Positions 17,242-27,604 are shown, numbered from the stretch's first letter. The stretch: 64,000 nt of DNA from Clostridiales bacterium (GCA_004556455.1 SFGY01000007.1:1-64000), one strand, 5' to 3'. Numbers and translations are program-made. The notes: a model not told the origin generated them from the letters alone.

Positions 17242-18171
17242 TTAACCCTCGACGATGGTCGTGCCGGTCTTTCCTTCCATGCCTTCTTTGGCTTTTTCCA
17301 GCGAAGTGATGAGCGCTTCGTGCCCTTTGCCGCTCTTCACAAAAGAAATGGCGGCTTGAACTTTGGGCAGCATGGAGCCTTTGGCGAACATGCCCTCAGC
17401 GGCATAGGCTTCCATGGCGGAGACTGTTTCACGACCGAGGCCCTTTTCCTCCGGCTTGCCGAAGTTGATGGCCACTTTTTCTACGGCGGTCAGGATGATC
17501 AGTTTGTCGGCCTGGACAAGCTCAGCCAGTTTGGCGCTGGCAAAATCTTTGTCGATGACCGCATCGACGCCCACAAGTTTACCTTCACGGCGAACCACGG
17601 GAATTCCGCCGCCGCCGGTGGCAATCACCAGATGACCGGCCTTGACCAGATCAGAAATCAGCTCTTTTTCCACAATATCAACGGGCTTGGGCGAGGGCAC
17701 AACACGGCGCCAGCCGCGGCCGGCATCCTCCTTCATGACCCAGTCGGGATTGGCTTTTCTCAGCTGTTCAGCCTCAGCTTCGCTGTAAAAGCTGCCGATG
17801 GGCTTGCTGGGATCCGCAAAAGCGGGATCCTGCTCATCGACTTCGACCTGTGTGACCACTGTACCCACGGCTTTGCTAAGCCCGCGACGCACCAGTTCAT
17901 TGCGCAGAGCGTTCTGCAGGTGATAACCGATATAACCCTGACTCATGGCGCCACATTCCGCAAAAGGAACCGGCTGATCACTGCTTTTTTCAAAAGCGAG
18001 GCGAATCATCCCCACCTGAGGACCGTTACCGTGCGCGACGATGACATCGCAGCCTGCTTCGATAAGGTCAACAATGGGAACCGCAGTTTTAGCGACAAGA
18101 GCTTTTTGTTCTTCTACACTTTTGCCGAGGGCATTCCCACCCAGGGCAACGACAATTTTCTGAGGTTTCAT
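17242..18171 (-). CDS. arcC: Carbamate kinase
   Basis: Cytosolic enzyme of 309 aa, final step of the arginine deiminase pathway: carbamoyl phosphate plus ADP gives ATP, CO2 and ammonia. The amino-acid-kinase fold is clear: VVALGGNALG at the N-terminus, VAHGNGPQVG near residue 48, IATGGGGIPVV near 205 and AVIDKDFASA near 228. Length is standard. It follows arcB by 17 bp with AAGGAG 11 nt ahead of the ATG. Confidence 0.96.
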   Translation of the reverse strand: MKPQKIVVALGGNALGKSVEEQKALVAKTAVPIVDLIEAGCDVIVAHGNGPQVGMIRLAFEKSSDQPVPFAECGAMSQGYIGYHLQNALRNELVRRGLSKAVGTVVTQVEVDEQDPAFADPSKPIGSFYSEAEAEQLRKANPDWVMKEDAGRGWRRVVPSPKPVDIVEKELISDLVKAGHLVIATGGGGIPVVRREGKLVGVDAVIDKDFASAKLAELVQADKLIILTAVEKVAINFGKPEEKGLGRETVSAMEAYAAEGMFAKGSMLPKVQAAISFVKSGKGHEALITSLEKAKEGMEGKTGTTIVEG

Positions 18172-18188
18172 GAGAAACTATTCTCCTT

Positions 18189-19187
18189 TTATCGGCCAAT
18201 GGTGGCGACCATGACGGCTTTAATCGTGTGCATGCGGTTTTCGGCTTCGTCAAAGACACGCGAATGTTTGCCGCGGAACACTTCGTCGGTCACTTCCATC
18301 TCCTTGAGGCCAAAGCGTTTATAAACGTCCATGCCAATCGTCGTATTGAGATCGTGGAAGGAAGGCAGGCAATGCAGGAAAATCACATCGGGGTTGCCCG
18401 TCATATCCATCATCTGCTGATTGACCTGGTAGTCTTTCAGGAGATTGATGCGCTCTTCAAACTTGTCTTCTTCGCCCATGGAAACCCAGACGTCGGTGTA
18501 AATGGCGTCAGCGCCCTTCACGGCTTCGTCAATCTTGTCTGAGAACTCAATTTTGGCTCCGGTTTCTTTTGCGACGGCTTCCATCTCTTTGACCAGATCC
18601 TGAGAGGGCCAGAGTTCTTTGGGGGCGAGGGCGACGTAGTGCATGCCGAGTTTGGCCGAACCGATCATCAGGGAGTTGCCCATGTTATTGCGGGCATCGC
18701 CGACAAAGACGAGCTTGACCTGATTGAGGGGCTTGTGGACACATTCCTGAATGGTCATGACATCCGCGAGAATCTGCGTGGGGTGATAGAGGTCGGTGAG
18801 GCCGTTCCACACGGGGACGCCGGAGTAGTCAGCGAGGCACTGCACCGTTTCCTGCTTGAAACCACGGAATTCGATGCCGTCAAACATGCGGCCAAAGACA
18901 CGGGCAGAGTCTTCTACGGATTCTTTTTTGCCGAACTGAGAATCTTTCATACCCAGGAAGGTGACGTTGGCGCCTTCATCGTGAGCGCCTACTTCAAAAG
19001 AGCAGCGCGTCCTCGTCGAGGTTTTTTCGAAGAGCAGAACAATGTTTTTGCCCTCAAGCAAATCGCCTTTGATTCCAGCGCGTTTTTTTGCTTTGAGGTC
19101 GTGAGCCAGATCCAGCAGGTAATGAATTTCTTCGGGGGTAAAGTCTTTGAGGGTGAGGAAGTTTCTTCCTTTGAGATTGACAGGCAT
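18189..19187 (-). CDS. arcB: Ornithine carbamoyltransferase (catabolic)
   Basis: A 332-aa enzyme splitting citrulline with phosphate into ornithine and carbamoyl phosphate. The carbamoyl-phosphate site is STRTRCSFE (residues 57-65), and HCLPSFHD near residue 272 is the ornithine-side loop. The catabolic direction is inferred from linkage with arcA and arcC and the absence of other arginine biosynthesis genes. AAGGAG is well spaced before the ATG. A small hairpin GGCCTT-AGAA-AAGGCC and a TATAAT on the minus strand (19332-19327) lie in the 219-bp spacer from arcA, so a secondary promoter is possible. Confidence 0.95.
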   Translation of the reverse strand: MPVNLKGRNFLTLKDFTPEEIHYLLDLAHDLKAKKRAGIKGDLLEGKNIVLLFEKTSTRTRCSFEVGAHDEGANVTFLGMKDSQFGKKESVEDSARVFGRMFDGIEFRGFKQETVQCLADYSGVPVWNGLTDLYHPTQILADVMTIQECVHKPLNQVKLVFVGDARNNMGNSLMIGSAKLGMHYVALAPKELWPSQDLVKEMEAVAKETGAKIEFSDKIDEAVKGADAIYTDVWVSMGEEDKFEERINLLKDYQVNQQMMDMTGNPDVIFLHCLPSFHDLNTTIGMDVYKRFGLKEMEVTDEVFRGKHSRVFDEAENRMHTIKAVMVATIGR

Positions 19188-19342
19188 GGTGTTCTCCTTT
19201 GTTGTTCTTTTTTAGTAATCTTGTTTCATTAAATGTATGGATAATTTCAGAGAAAAAAGCGAGCACAGCTCATCTTTTTTTCTGCTGATACAGAGTTGAA
19301 ACGGCCTTTTCTAAGGCCACTCTAATATTATAAACGAAATGG

Positions 19343-19382
19343 GGCCTGGCTGCTATTTTTTCGCAAAAGAGCAGCCAAGCCT
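19343..19382 (-). terminator. Hairpin between arcA and arcB
   Basis: On the minus strand GGCTTGGCTGCT pairs with AGCAGCCAGGCC (12 bp, one G-U) over a 15-nt loop, about 25 nt after the arcA stop. The following T content is moderate, so it may be a partial terminator or a message-end stabiliser. It could tune arcA against arcBC. Confidence 0.5.
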
Positions 19383-19406
19383 GATTTTTGTGAGTAAAAG
19401 AGGTCT

Positions 19407-20639
19407 TTAGTCGAGGAAATCCCGATAGAAGGGCATCGACATGCAGTGAGGGCCCCCTCTGCCCCGGGATATCTCCGACGAGGGCAACTTGTGAAGCGTT
19501 AACCCCACTTCTTCAAAGAGGCGATTGGTGACGCGATTGCGATCATAGACGATAATTTCTCCGGGGGCGAGAGCCAGGGTATTGGAACCGTCATTCCACT
19601 GCTCACGCTGGGCGTCAATGGGACTGCCTCCGCCGCAGGGAATGAGGCGAACTTTTTCCAGCCCAAGGAAGCGCTTGAGGATATCTTCAAGACTGCCCTC
19701 CAGATCTTCGCTGAAGACCTGCCCATTCTCCAGGCGAATATCCGTCACCTCAAGGGTTTGGGTAATGCCAGGATGAACGACGAAGAGATCCCGGTCAAGC
19801 TGGGTAAAGACCGTATCCAGATGCATAAAAGCCCGGGTCGACGGAATCTTAAAAGCGAGCACATGTTCCAGTCTGCGATCGCCATCGGCCTGCAGCAATT
19901 CTTCTGCAAGCCGTGTGATGGCTGTTTGAGAGGTGCGCTGAGACAGTCCGATGGCGAGGACATTTTCTCCCAGGATGAGAATATCTCCGCCCTCGATGTA
20001 GCTGTCGGCTTCGTTACGGCTGTAGAGCGGAATTTTCCCGGCAAAGTCCGGGTGCCTGCGGAAGATCGTTTCCGCAATAATCGTCTCACGACGTCTTGCC
20101 GGATAAAACATACTGCTGATGGAAACACCGTTCCCAAGAACAATAAAGGGATCGCGGGTAAAATAGAGATTGGGCAGGGGGTCCAGAATCAGCGGATTAT
20201 CTTTGCCCCCCAGATCCTCAAAGAGTGCCAGGTTTCGATCTGGCGCTTCTTCTTTGCGCAGGCCGCGGATAAGGGCTTCCACCATTTGACGACTGTCCGC
20301 ATAATCCAGATAATGGCGCTTGAGCTTTTCCAGCTGTCTGGCACTGTACGTTCCGCTCCCCAGGTACTGTTCCAGAAAATCTTCACGGCACCCCGCCTGA
20401 TCGAGCGTATCCGCCAGCAAATCTTCGACAAAAATGGTCTGAACCCCGGCGTTTTTAAAAATGTCCAGATAGGCGTCGTACTCCTCTCCTGCCCTGACGA
20501 AATCAGGGATATCATCAAAAAGCAGGCGCTTCATGATATCGGGCGTCAGATTCTCCAACTCACGTGACGGCTTATGTAAGAGCACCGTACGCAGTTTTCC
20601 AATTTCAGAATAGACGTGCAGCTTTGATATCTCCACCAC
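19407..20639 (-). CDS. arcA: Arginine deiminase
   Basis: Cytosolic 410-aa enzyme converting arginine to citrulline and ammonia. FTRDPFI near residue 165, the EGGD segment, the HLDTVF histidine motif and the catalytic cysteine in GGPHCMSMP (Cys399) are all present. Translation starts at GTG with a near-perfect AGGAGG 7 nt upstream; a second GTG follows at once. It is first in the arcA-arcB-arcC order on the minus strand. I see no convincing ArgR or FNR operator upstream. Confidence 0.96.
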   Translation of the reverse strand: MVEISKLHVYSEIGKLRTVLLHKPSRELENLTPDIMKRLLFDDIPDFVRAGEEYDAYLDIFKNAGVQTIFVEDLLADTLDQAGCREDFLEQYLGSGTYSARQLEKLKRHYLDYADSRQMVEALIRGLRKEEAPDRNLALFEDLGGKDNPLILDPLPNLYFTRDPFIVLGNGVSISSMFYPARRRETIIAETIFRRHPDFAGKIPLYSRNEADSYIEGGDILILGENVLAIGLSQRTSQTAITRLAEELLQADGDRRLEHVLAFKIPSTRAFMHLDTVFTQLDRDLFVVHPGITQTLEVTDIRLENGQVFSEDLEGSLEDILKRFLGLEKVRLIPCGGGSPIDAQREQWNDGSNTLALAPGEIIVYDRNRVTNRLFEEVGLTLHKLPSSEISRGRGGPHCMSMPFYRDFLD

Positions 20640-20891
20640 TGAATCCCTCCTGTTTGCTCCCCATCCCGGTGATAAGGAAAACCGGTGACAAGAAAAAAGA
20701 AAGCCGAAGCTTGACTCAACAGAATTTCCATCAAACGATCAAAATCTGTGCAAACGTCTGTTTTTGTCGATAAGCTCCCCTTCTTTTTCTGTTTATAGAT
20801 GAACTTTAGCAGATGCGTACACGCTTAGCAATGAAGAGCTTCAGGGCTTTTGCGCGTTTTATTCCGGGCTGTGTATATTATTGCTGCGCTT
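20640..20891. other. Leader region upstream of arcA
   Basis: About 250 bases of upstream DNA between arcA and the terminator of the HerA-like gene. A TATAAA-like -10 on the minus strand lies near 20795-20800 without a good -35. No regulatory palindrome or gene is evident. Confidence 0.3.
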
Positions 20892-20928
20892 CAAAAAAAA
20901 AGAGCGCGGAGCTGCACAAGCCCCGCGC
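20892..20928 (-). terminator. Terminator of the lon / HerA-like operon
   Basis: GCGCGGGGCT pairs with AGCTCCGCGC (10 bp, one G-U) over a 5-nt loop, followed by TC and nine T residues on the minus strand, 23 nt after the stop codon. It is a strong intrinsic terminator. Confidence 0.85.
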
Positions 20929-20950
20929 CCAAACGAATAAAAATTTATTT

Positions 20951-23488
20951 TCAGCGTTGTTCCCAGAAAAGGCCGAAAAGACGAATCTGAATATCCCGTT
21001 TGAGAGGTTTCAGCTTCTTTTCTTCGATTCTATTGGCTCTGGCCTCAAGCTGATCTCCAAGCTTCTGCAACTCATCGGCCATCTCTTCCTGAAGCGCTTC
21101 AAGTTCCTGACGGCGGACTTCCAGGGTCTCCTCCGCCCTGCCAATGTCATGGCTGTCACGGTTCGCCCGGGAGGCAGCCCGGCTGGCTGTGGTCGCACGA
21201 TTAAAGGTGGTGCTGGAAAGCATTTTCCGGCCCATAACAGCGGAGAGAATGGTTGCTCCGACGGAAATGGCGGCCTGGCGTTTGGAGTCTACCGCCTGGG
21301 ATTCTTCACGGGCTACCGTCTGCTCAGCCTTGCGAACCTTCTCCTCGAGCGACGCCAGACGTTTTTGATATCGGCTTTCCAATTTAGCCAGTTCGGCATC
21401 ACGCTGCTCACGTGTTTCGCGTTGCAGGCGGATACGGAAATCCCGCTCAGACTCTCCTGCTTCTGAAGAACATTTGTAGTCAGGGCTGCTGAAGCGGCTC
21501 AGAGAAGCATGCTGATAGAGGTAATCCTGAAGTTGATTCGACCAGGTTTTAAGATTCGCCTTATCGTAAGCTGCCTGGGGCGGCGCCTGCAGCTGAGCTC
21601 CCGCAGGGAAGTTTTGGCTCAGACGCTCGGGACTCAGGTCAAGGACCTCACTGCGCGACCAGTCCACCGGGAGAATACCGTTGCTGATCTCGGTCACCCG
21701 AAATTCCCGCTCAACGGTCATGCTTTTGTCGTCCTCTTTATAGGCAATTTCTGTAAGGGCTCCCAGCATGGGGACAAAACGCCCTGTTCCTTTGGCAGGC
21801 AGGACGAAAGAGGAAAGTTCAGTGGGCAGACCCGCAAGAATCATCTGAGCGTTGCCCGCATCTTGCGTCGTGGGGGACAGAGCAGAAGCCGCCGGGCTTA
21901 TCGCCTCCCCTGCATGAAAGCTGCCCTCCACGCTCTGCCCGGCCTTAAATGTGGTGACAGGATTGAGCCGGGCTGCGGTCTCCTGCGAGGACAGCACGGG
22001 GAAACCGGCATCTGCAGCTGGCCCACTATCCGCAACTGAACCCAGGCTGAGTTTGCGGGCAGGCACAAGCGGGTCACTGAGGCCAAGCTCTTTTAACTGA
22101 ACGATATCGGCCCGGCTCATCGGCCCTTTGAGATAAGAGAGGCAGTGCCGGGTCTTAAAGACAACACTGTGCGCAGCATGCACATCATGGAGCAGGAAAC
22201 AGCGTTTATCCAGTCCGCTCAAAACGCCTTCAAGCTCGCTGGCCGAGAGAGTTTCTCCTGAGCTGAGGGCGGCACCCTGCAGACCTTCTATCAGGCGTCT
22301 GCGGTCATTTTCTGTCTGCAGGCGACCGATAAACCAACTGCCGATGTTCGCCAGACCTTTGTAATCAAGATCCATACTGTTCTGAGTGCAAAGTAAAACC
22401 CCCAGGCCATAGGCGCGACCCTGTTTAAGCAGGCGCAGAAGCGCTTCTTTGGAAGGCGGATTTTTAACGGGTGGAAAATAACCGTAAATTTCGTCCATGT
22501 AGAGAATGGCGTGCAAACTTTCAGAACCGCTCTGCCGGCGCATCCAGGCAAGCACCTGGTTGAGCAGCAGCGTGACAAAAAACATGCGTTCACTTTCGCT
22601 GAGATGGGCGATGCTGAGGATGGCCAGGCGGGGTTTGCCCTCGCGCGTGTAGAGCAGGCTTTCCACATCAAGGGGTTGACCCACGAGCCACTGGGCAAAG
22701 CCGGGAGAAGCGAGCAGACGGTTGAAGTTCATGGCCAGAGCCGTGCGTTCTTTTTCCGGGTAAAAGCTGTTAAGATCCAGCACACCCAGGCGGTCAAAGG
22801 GAGGTTTGATCATTAGCCCGATGAGGTCAGCAAGGGTCACATCCTTTCCCTCCTGCCAGAGCTTCATCAAAATATTGGCGATCAGGATGTGTTCGCGGGA
22901 GTTCAGAGGATCGGCTTCCTGCCCCAGCAGACCCAGCAGCCCCGAAGCAGCGCCCTGCACAAGATCAGACATCACTTCGATGTCCTCGCGCGTCGCCTCT
23001 GGAGGCGCCGAAAGCAGGCTGAGGATGGAAAGGGGTTCACCACTGTTACTGCCGGGAGTAAAGATCGTGATATCGGCTTTCTCGCGCAACAGGCGGATGC
23101 GTTCGCCGCTTTGACCGGAGGCTTCCAGACCCTGCCGCCACTGAGCAGCCAGAGCACCCGCCTTTTCTTCCACACTGAGGCTTTCACTGCGCGCCTGATC
23201 CGCATTGACCCAGGGGCGAAAGTCCGCGGGGGAGAGTTCAGGAAAACTGAGACAGAGATTGCCCATATCCCCTTTGGGATCGATAATCAGGGCGGGAATT
23301 TCGTCAATCGCCGCTTCTTCCAGCAAGTCGATACACAGGCCGGTTTTGCCTGAACCCGTCATGCCGACGCAAAAACCATGCGTGGTGAGATGAGACGACG
23401 GGTACATGAGCAGCGGGGCTCCCTCCCTCCCGTCGCCGGTCTGTTCCTGGCCCAGATAAAAATAGCCTAGCTTCTCGAAGTTCTCCAT
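20951..23488 (-). CDS. HerA-like P-loop ATPase (DNA-translocase family) with C-terminal coiled coil
   Basis: An 845-aa protein from the ATG at 23488 (AGGAG 7 nt upstream). Walker A is GMTGSGKTG (residues 42-50), followed by IIDPKGD. Further on are YMDEIYGYFPP (Walker B with catalytic Glu) and a CTQNSMDLDYKGL sensor-like motif, as in HerA/VirB4-type ATPases. Residues about 650-830 are strongly charged and heptad-like (RETREQRDAELAKLESRYQK), interrupted by a small hydrophobic patch (SVGATILSAVMG). It sits 17 bp behind lon and shares its terminator. The role is unknown; DNA or protein translocation is inferred. HerA's usual nuclease partner NurA is not adjacent. Confidence 0.75.
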   Translation of the reverse strand: MENFEKLGYFYLGQEQTGDGREGAPLLMYPSSHLTTHGFCVGMTGSGKTGLCIDLLEEAAIDEIPALIIDPKGDMGNLCLSFPELSPADFRPWVNADQARSESLSVEEKAGALAAQWRQGLEASGQSGERIRLLREKADITIFTPGSNSGEPLSILSLLSAPPEATREDIEVMSDLVQGAASGLLGLLGQEADPLNSREHILIANILMKLWQEGKDVTLADLIGLMIKPPFDRLGVLDLNSFYPEKERTALAMNFNRLLASPGFAQWLVGQPLDVESLLYTREGKPRLAILSIAHLSESERMFFVTLLLNQVLAWMRRQSGSESLHAILYMDEIYGYFPPVKNPPSKEALLRLLKQGRAYGLGVLLCTQNSMDLDYKGLANIGSWFIGRLQTENDRRRLIEGLQGAALSSGETLSASELEGVLSGLDKRCFLLHDVHAAHSVVFKTRHCLSYLKGPMSRADIVQLKELGLSDPLVPARKLSLGSVADSGPAADAGFPVLSSQETAARLNPVTTFKAGQSVEGSFHAGEAISPAASALSPTTQDAGNAQMILAGLPTELSSFVLPAKGTGRFVPMLGALTEIAYKEDDKSMTVEREFRVTEISNGILPVDWSRSEVLDLSPERLSQNFPAGAQLQAPPQAAYDKANLKTWSNQLQDYLYQHASLSRFSSPDYKCSSEAGESERDFRIRLQRETREQRDAELAKLESRYQKRLASLEEKVRKAEQTVAREESQAVDSKRQAAISVGATILSAVMGRKMLSSTTFNRATTASRAASRANRDSHDIGRAEETLEVRRQELEALQEEMADELQKLGDQLEARANRIEEKKLKPLKRDIQIRLFGLFWEQR

Positions 23489-23505
23489 GTTTTGCTCCTT
23501 TCTGG

Positions 23506-26028
23506 TCAATGCTGATCTTTAACAGCTGTTCTATCTGAGGAAATTTCCTCCGACTTCTTTTTTTCAGCAAGCGTTGCCTTACTTTGCTCCGTCTCTTTTT
23601 CAGCGCTCAGGGCCGCCGGCGTTTTAACCTTTGCTTCCGGGAGAAGCGCCAGTTTCAAAACCTCATCCATCGTTTGCACAGCGGTAAATTTAACAGTTTT
23701 CAGAACACTTGCCGGCACATCATCCAGATCGCGAAGATTGTCCCTGGGAATAAGGATATGCTTGATTCCGGCACGCCTGGCCGCAACGGATTTTTCTTTT
23801 AGTCCGCCGATGGGCAGCACACGTCCGCGCAGGGTGATCTCCCCTGTCATCGCGATGTCATGGCGCACAGGACGGCCCGACAATGCCGATGCAAGAGCCG
23901 TGGCCATGGTAATACCTGCCGAAGGCCCGTCCTTGGGTACAGCGCCTTCAGGAACATGAATGTGCACATCGCAGCACTCATAGAAATCTTCGCGTATCTT
24001 CAGCTCCCTGGTTCTGGTGCGCAGGAAAGTCAGCGCAGCCAGGGCCGATTCCCGCATGACTTCGCCGAGTTGACCGGTAAGCTCCACCTTGCCCTTGCCG
24101 GGAGCAACATTGACCTCGACGCTCAGGGTATCGCCGCCGGCAGCTGTCCAGGCCAGGCCGGTAACGGCTCCCACCTGGTCAACTCGGTCCGCATGTTCAT
24201 AATGGAACTTGCGTTTGCCGAGCAAGCCTTCGATATCGCCAACTCCCAGTCTGATTTTTTCGATTTCTCCCTCAGCAATCCTGACCGCCACACGTCGGCA
24301 GACATGGGCAAGCTCACGTTCCAGCTGGCGCACGCCGGCCTCCGCCGTGTACCAGCTGATCACCCGGCCTATAGCAGCGCGCGTCATACTGAGCTGAGAA
24401 GTTTTGAGGGCATGCTGCTTCATGACTTTGGGCAAAAGATGGCGGCGGGCAATTTCGATTTTTTCCTCTTCGGTATACCCCGAAACCTCAATCAATTCCA
24501 TGCGGTCAAGCAGAGGCTGCGGGATATCCCAGGGCACGTTGGCCGTTGTGATAAAGAGCACGTGCGAAAGATCGTAGGCAAACTCGACATAATGATCGCG
24601 GAAATTATTGTTCTGCTCAGGATCAAGAACTTCAAGCAAAGCCGAAGAGGGGTCTCCATTGTAATCCGAACCCAGTTTATCCACCTCATCGAGGAGGAAA
24701 AGCGGGTTATCACAGCCGGTCTGGCGCATCGCCTGTAGAATCCGACCGGGCATGGCGCCGATGTAAGTGCGCCGGTGGCCGCGGATTTCCGCCTCATCGC
24801 GGATACCGCCAAGCGACATACGGACATAGCGGCGTCCCAGGGCTTCGGCGATGGAAAGAGCGATGGAGGTTTTGCCGACACCAGGAGGACCGACCAGGCA
24901 AAGAATAGGGCCTTTCAGCGTACCGTCTCCACTTTTGACCTGCAGCGCACGTACCGCAAGATATTCGAGAATACGCTCTTTGACTTTTTTCAGCCCATAG
25001 TGATCGCGATCCAGAATTTTCCTGGCCCGGTCGAGCGTCAGATCTTCTTCATCCATCTTGCCCCAGGGAAGTTCCAGAACACATTCGATCCAGTTGCGCT
25101 GAACCGTGCTTTCCGGGTAGTTTTCCGGCATACGTGAAAAACGCTCAATCTCTTTTTCCAGCTTTTTCCGGGCTTCTTCCGGCAGTTTTTTCTCCCTGAG
25201 TTTCTTACTGAGTTCGGCCACATCGCTGTTTTCGTCCTCACCAAGTTCCGCCTGGAGCTGATGGATTTGCTCTCGGAGAAAATACTCCCGTTGATTTTTA
25301 TCCATCGTCTCGTGAACTTTCATGGCAATGTTGCGGGACAGGCCGGCCAGCTTTGTTTCACGAGCCAGAAGCTGCACCAGATCCTGCATGCGCTCCCTGA
25401 TGTTGAGAAACTCCAGCTGTTTTTGCCGTTCTTCCACTTTCAGAAGCAGCGAGAGAATCACCATGTCGGCAAGCTCATCCAGATCTTTCGTGTTTTTCGC
25501 CAGGGCAACCGTTTCCGGCGAAACGAGGCTGCTCAGTACAGCATATTCTTCGAAGAGTTCCAGCGTCTGGCGGCGCAGCGCTTCAAGCTCCAGCTTGTCC
25601 TTCGGGGGAACAGGCAGATTGTCTTCGCGCTCGACCGTGGCAAGATAATAACTGTGTTCCTTTTTGATCGTGCGGGTACGTCCGCGATAGAGCCCTTCAG
25701 CCATAATCTTGAGGACGCCGTCACCCTCCTCGACGATCTGGGCGAGGCGAACAACGACACCGACTTCGTAGAGCTCCGTGGGAACGATTTCTTCCTCTTG
25801 CTCATCTTTCTGTGTGCAGAGAAAGACCAGCTGGTTTTTACTGCGCATGGCTGCTTTGGCCGCAGCCACAGAGGCCTTGCGCTGCACTTCAAAGCCCATA
25901 TGAGTGCCTGGAAAAAAGACGTTCCCCCGCATCACAATTAAGGGCATGCGTCGTGCCGGCTTCCTTTTTTCACCTTGAATTTGCTCCTGGACGGAGTTAT
26001 TTTTTTCCTTTTGTTCTTTAGAGGGCAT
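23506..26028 (-). CDS. lon: ATP-dependent protease Lon (LonA)
   Basis: Cytosolic AAA+ serine protease of 840 aa. The N-terminal substrate-binding domain (about residues 30-235) is followed by a coiled region and an AAA module with [20 protein letters not shown] and a Lon sensor region. The protease domain has the catalytic serine in [11 protein letters not shown] and the lysine in [14 protein letters not shown]. The C-terminal tail after about residue 795 is a Lys/Glu-rich extension. AGGTGA precedes the ATG. It leads a two-gene unit with the HerA-like ATPase. Confidence 0.96.
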   Translation of the reverse strand: MPSKEQKEKNNSVQEQIQGEKRKPARRMPLIVMRGNVFFPGTHMGFEVQRKASVAAAKAAMRSKNQLVFLCTQKDEQEEEIVPTELYEVGVVVRLAQIVEEGDGVLKIMAEGLYRGRTRTIKKEHSYYLATVEREDNLPVPPKDKLELEALRRQTLELFEEYAVLSSLVSPETVALAKNTKDLDELADMVILSLLLKVEERQKQLEFLNIRERMQDLVQLLARETKLAGLSRNIAMKVHETMDKNQREYFLREQIHQLQAELGEDENSDVAELSKKLREKKLPEEARKKLEKEIERFSRMPENYPESTVQRNWIECVLELPWGKMDEEDLTLDRARKILDRDHYGLKKVKERILEYLAVRALQVKSGDGTLKGPILCLVGPPGVGKTSIALSIAEALGRRYVRMSLGGIRDEAEIRGHRRTYIGAMPGRILQAMRQTGCDNPLFLLDEVDKLGSDYNGDPSSALLEVLDPEQNNNFRDHYVEFAYDLSHVLFITTANVPWDIPQPLLDRMELIEVSGYTEEEKIEIARRHLLPKVMKQHALKTSQLSMTRAAIGRVISWYTAEAGVRQLERELAHVCRRVAVRIAEGEIEKIRLGVGDIEGLLGKRKFHYEHADRVDQVGAVTGLAWTAAGGDTLSVEVNVAPGKGKVELTGQLGEVMRESALAALTFLRTRTRELKIREDFYECCDVHIHVPEGAVPKDGPSAGITMATALASALSGRPVRHDIAMTGEITLRGRVLPIGGLKEKSVAARRAGIKHILIPRDNLRDLDDVPASVLKTVKFTAVQTMDEVLKLALLPEAKVKTPAALSAEKETEQSKATLAEKKKSEEISSDRTAVKDQH

Positions 26029-26073
26029 AGACTCACCTGGCGGAAAGTTTTGAGGCTTATCCGATTTTCTATT

Positions 26074-26514
26074 TTACTTTGCCGCAAGGGCGTCGATCTT
26101 CGCGACACGCCGGGCATGACGGTCACCCTGGAAAGATGCTCCCATATAGGCTTTCAGCATATCCATGGCTTTTTCGATACCCACCGTGCGTCCACCCAGG
26201 CAAAGGCAATTGGCATTGTTGTGTTCTTTAGCCATACGGGCAGAATAACTATCCGCCAGTAAGGCTGCGCGAATCCCCGGAAGCTTATTCGCGGCCATAC
26301 TCATCCCCAGACCTGTGCCGCAGCAGAGGATCACAAAATCCGCCTGCTTTTCCTGCATCATACGGCAGGCTTCGACAGCTTTATCCGGGTAATCCACACG
26401 AGTTTCCTCATGAACGCCTACGTCGTAGAGTTCGTGTCCTTCGGCTTTAAGTCTTTCTGCGATCTCATTTTTAAGAAATACACCGCCATGATCAGCGCCA
26501 AGTACAATTTTCAT
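26074..26514 (-). CDS. rpiB: Ribose-5-phosphate isomerase B (RpiB/LacAB family)
   Basis: A 146-aa isomerase interconverting ribose 5-phosphate and ribulose 5-phosphate. VLGADHGG at the N-terminus, catalytic Cys65 in CCGTGLGMSMAANK, and the HNNANCLCLGGR motif are diagnostic. The start is the ATG at 26514; the frame runs further upstream but only through a low-complexity Lys/Arg stretch. GGAG lies about 15 nt ahead, which is rather far. It ends 45 bp before lon and could be the first gene of that transcript. Confidence 0.93.
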   Translation of the reverse strand: MKIVLGADHGGVFLKNEIAERLKAEGHELYDVGVHEETRVDYPDKAVEACRMMQEKQADFVILCCGTGLGMSMAANKLPGIRAALLADSYSARMAKEHNNANCLCLGGRTVGIEKAMDMLKAYMGASFQGDRHARRVAKIDALAAK

Positions 26515-26765
26515 AAATCTTATTTTTCGCTCCTTTTTTCTTTGCTTTCTTTTTTCTGTTTTTCTTATCTCATAGTATAGCAGCCTCTGTCCTTTCTTCA
26601 GAGTAAGAGCCCTAAGTGAAGCCTGTAAAGTAATTGGAGCCGCAGGGTCAGGTAAAAGCAAAAAGGGGCCAGCATTTTTGCTACACTCTCATCTTGCAGG
26701 ACACAGAAAAGTGACTACAGAGGGGTGCATATCAAAAATCGGACGATTTAAAAATTATTAAGAAC

Positions 26766-26802
26766 GAAATATTTTAATATTTCGACCAAATTAGCTATAA
26801 TA
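26766..26802 (+). promoter_or_regulatory. Palindromic operator and promoter of the toxin-antitoxin pair
   Basis: CGAAATATT-TT-AATATTTCG is a perfect 20-bp palindrome (26766-26785). A consensus TATAAT lies at 26797-26802, and the -35 position falls inside the palindrome. Binding there would block transcription, as expected for autoregulation by the antitoxin. Confidence 0.5.
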
Positions 26803-26837
26803 AAGATAAACTCAATCATGAGAGGAGGAAGCAGATC

Positions 26838-27053
26838 ATGTCGATTACTGCGACCGAACTGAAAAGCAATCTCGGAAAGTATCTTCTGCTTGCAGCGACT
26901 GAGGATATCTTCATCACCCGAAACGGCAAGGTTGTTGCCAAACTCTCCAATCCACATCAGGACAGATTAGCTCTGGCCAAATCCCTGTTCGGTATTCTTC
27001 CGGCGGATGTGACCTTGGAGGAAGCGAGGGATGAAAGGCTTAATCAAATATGA
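26838..27053 (+). CDS. Type II antitoxin, Phd/YefM family
   Basis: A 71-aa protein. The N-terminal MSITATELKSNLGKYL and the ITRNGKVVAKL strand are typical of the Phd/YefM DNA-binding fold. The C-terminal part (about residues 45-71) would wrap the toxin. GAGGAGG precedes the ATG. Its TGA overlaps the toxin ATG by four bases, giving tight coupling. It presumably represses its own promoter through the palindrome 53 bp upstream. Confidence 0.85.
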   Translation: MSITATELKSNLGKYLLLAATEDIFITRNGKVVAKLSNPHQDRLALAKSLFGILPADVTLEEARDERLNQI

Positions 27054-27478
27054 GGGCGGTCATTGACACCTGTGTCATCGTGGACGTGCTGCAAAGTCGT
27101 GAACCATTCTGCAAGGATGCGCAGTCGATTTTGCTGCTCTGCGCCAACCGTCAGTTCAGGGGCTTTCTGACGGCAAAAGCTATCACGGACATTTACTATC
27201 TGACGCACCGGCATACGCACAGTGACAGGGAAAGCCGTGACATTTTAAGCAAGCTCTGCACATTGTTTAATTTACTGGACACCGCTGCGCTGGATATCCG
27301 CAAGGCTATTTCTGCAGAGCTTTCCGATTTTGAGGATGCCGTCATGATGGAAACAGCGGTGCGCTACAGCATGGACTGCATCGTGACGCGGAATACTAAG
27401 GATTATAGAAAAGCGTCTATCCCTGTATATACACCCGCAGAGTTTGTGAAGCTGCTGACCGAAACAGGCGAGGATTAA
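27050..27478 (+). CDS. PIN-domain toxin (VapC-like ribonuclease)
   Basis: A 142-aa PIN-domain protein, the toxin of the pair. The acidic metal-site residues are visible: Asp in VIDTCVIVDVL at the N-terminus, a central Glu/Asp cluster (ELSDFEDAVMMETA) and the C-terminal Asp region TRNTKDYRKA. VapC toxins cut tRNA or rRNA; the actual target here is unknown. The gene overlaps the antitoxin by ATGA. Confidence 0.85.
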   Translation: MRAVIDTCVIVDVLQSREPFCKDAQSILLLCANRQFRGFLTAKAITDIYYLTHRHTHSDRESRDILSKLCTLFNLLDTAALDIRKAISAELSDFEDAVMMETAVRYSMDCIVTRNTKDYRKASIPVYTPAEFVKLLTETGED

Positions 27479-27540
27479 ACTCGGAGATAGCAGTAAAAAG
27501 ACGTTATTGTTCAGGTAAGTTTTGGTCCGTACATGGCTCC

Positions 27541-27569
27541 TTGCAGGTTGTTTTTTGCTAAGATATACT
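27541..27569 (+). promoter_or_regulatory. Candidate promoter of the DUF234 ATPase gene
   Basis: TTGCAG (27541-27546), a 17-bp spacer and TATACT (27564-27569). The -10 lies inside the left arm of the palindrome, so a bound regulator would occlude it. Confidence 0.4.
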
Positions 27570-27589
27570 TTAGTAAAGTATATCTTAGC
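27557..27589. repeat. Perfect 33-bp palindrome abutting the ATPase ribosome site
   Basis: GCTAAGATATACTTTA and its exact reverse complement flank a single G. The right arm ends four bases before AAGGAG and 15 before the ATG. It could be a dimer operator on DNA or a 16-bp hairpin in the message that hides the ribosome site. There is no T-tail, so termination is unlikely. Confidence 0.8.
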
Positions 27590-27604
27590 TATAAGGAGTG
27601 CCTT

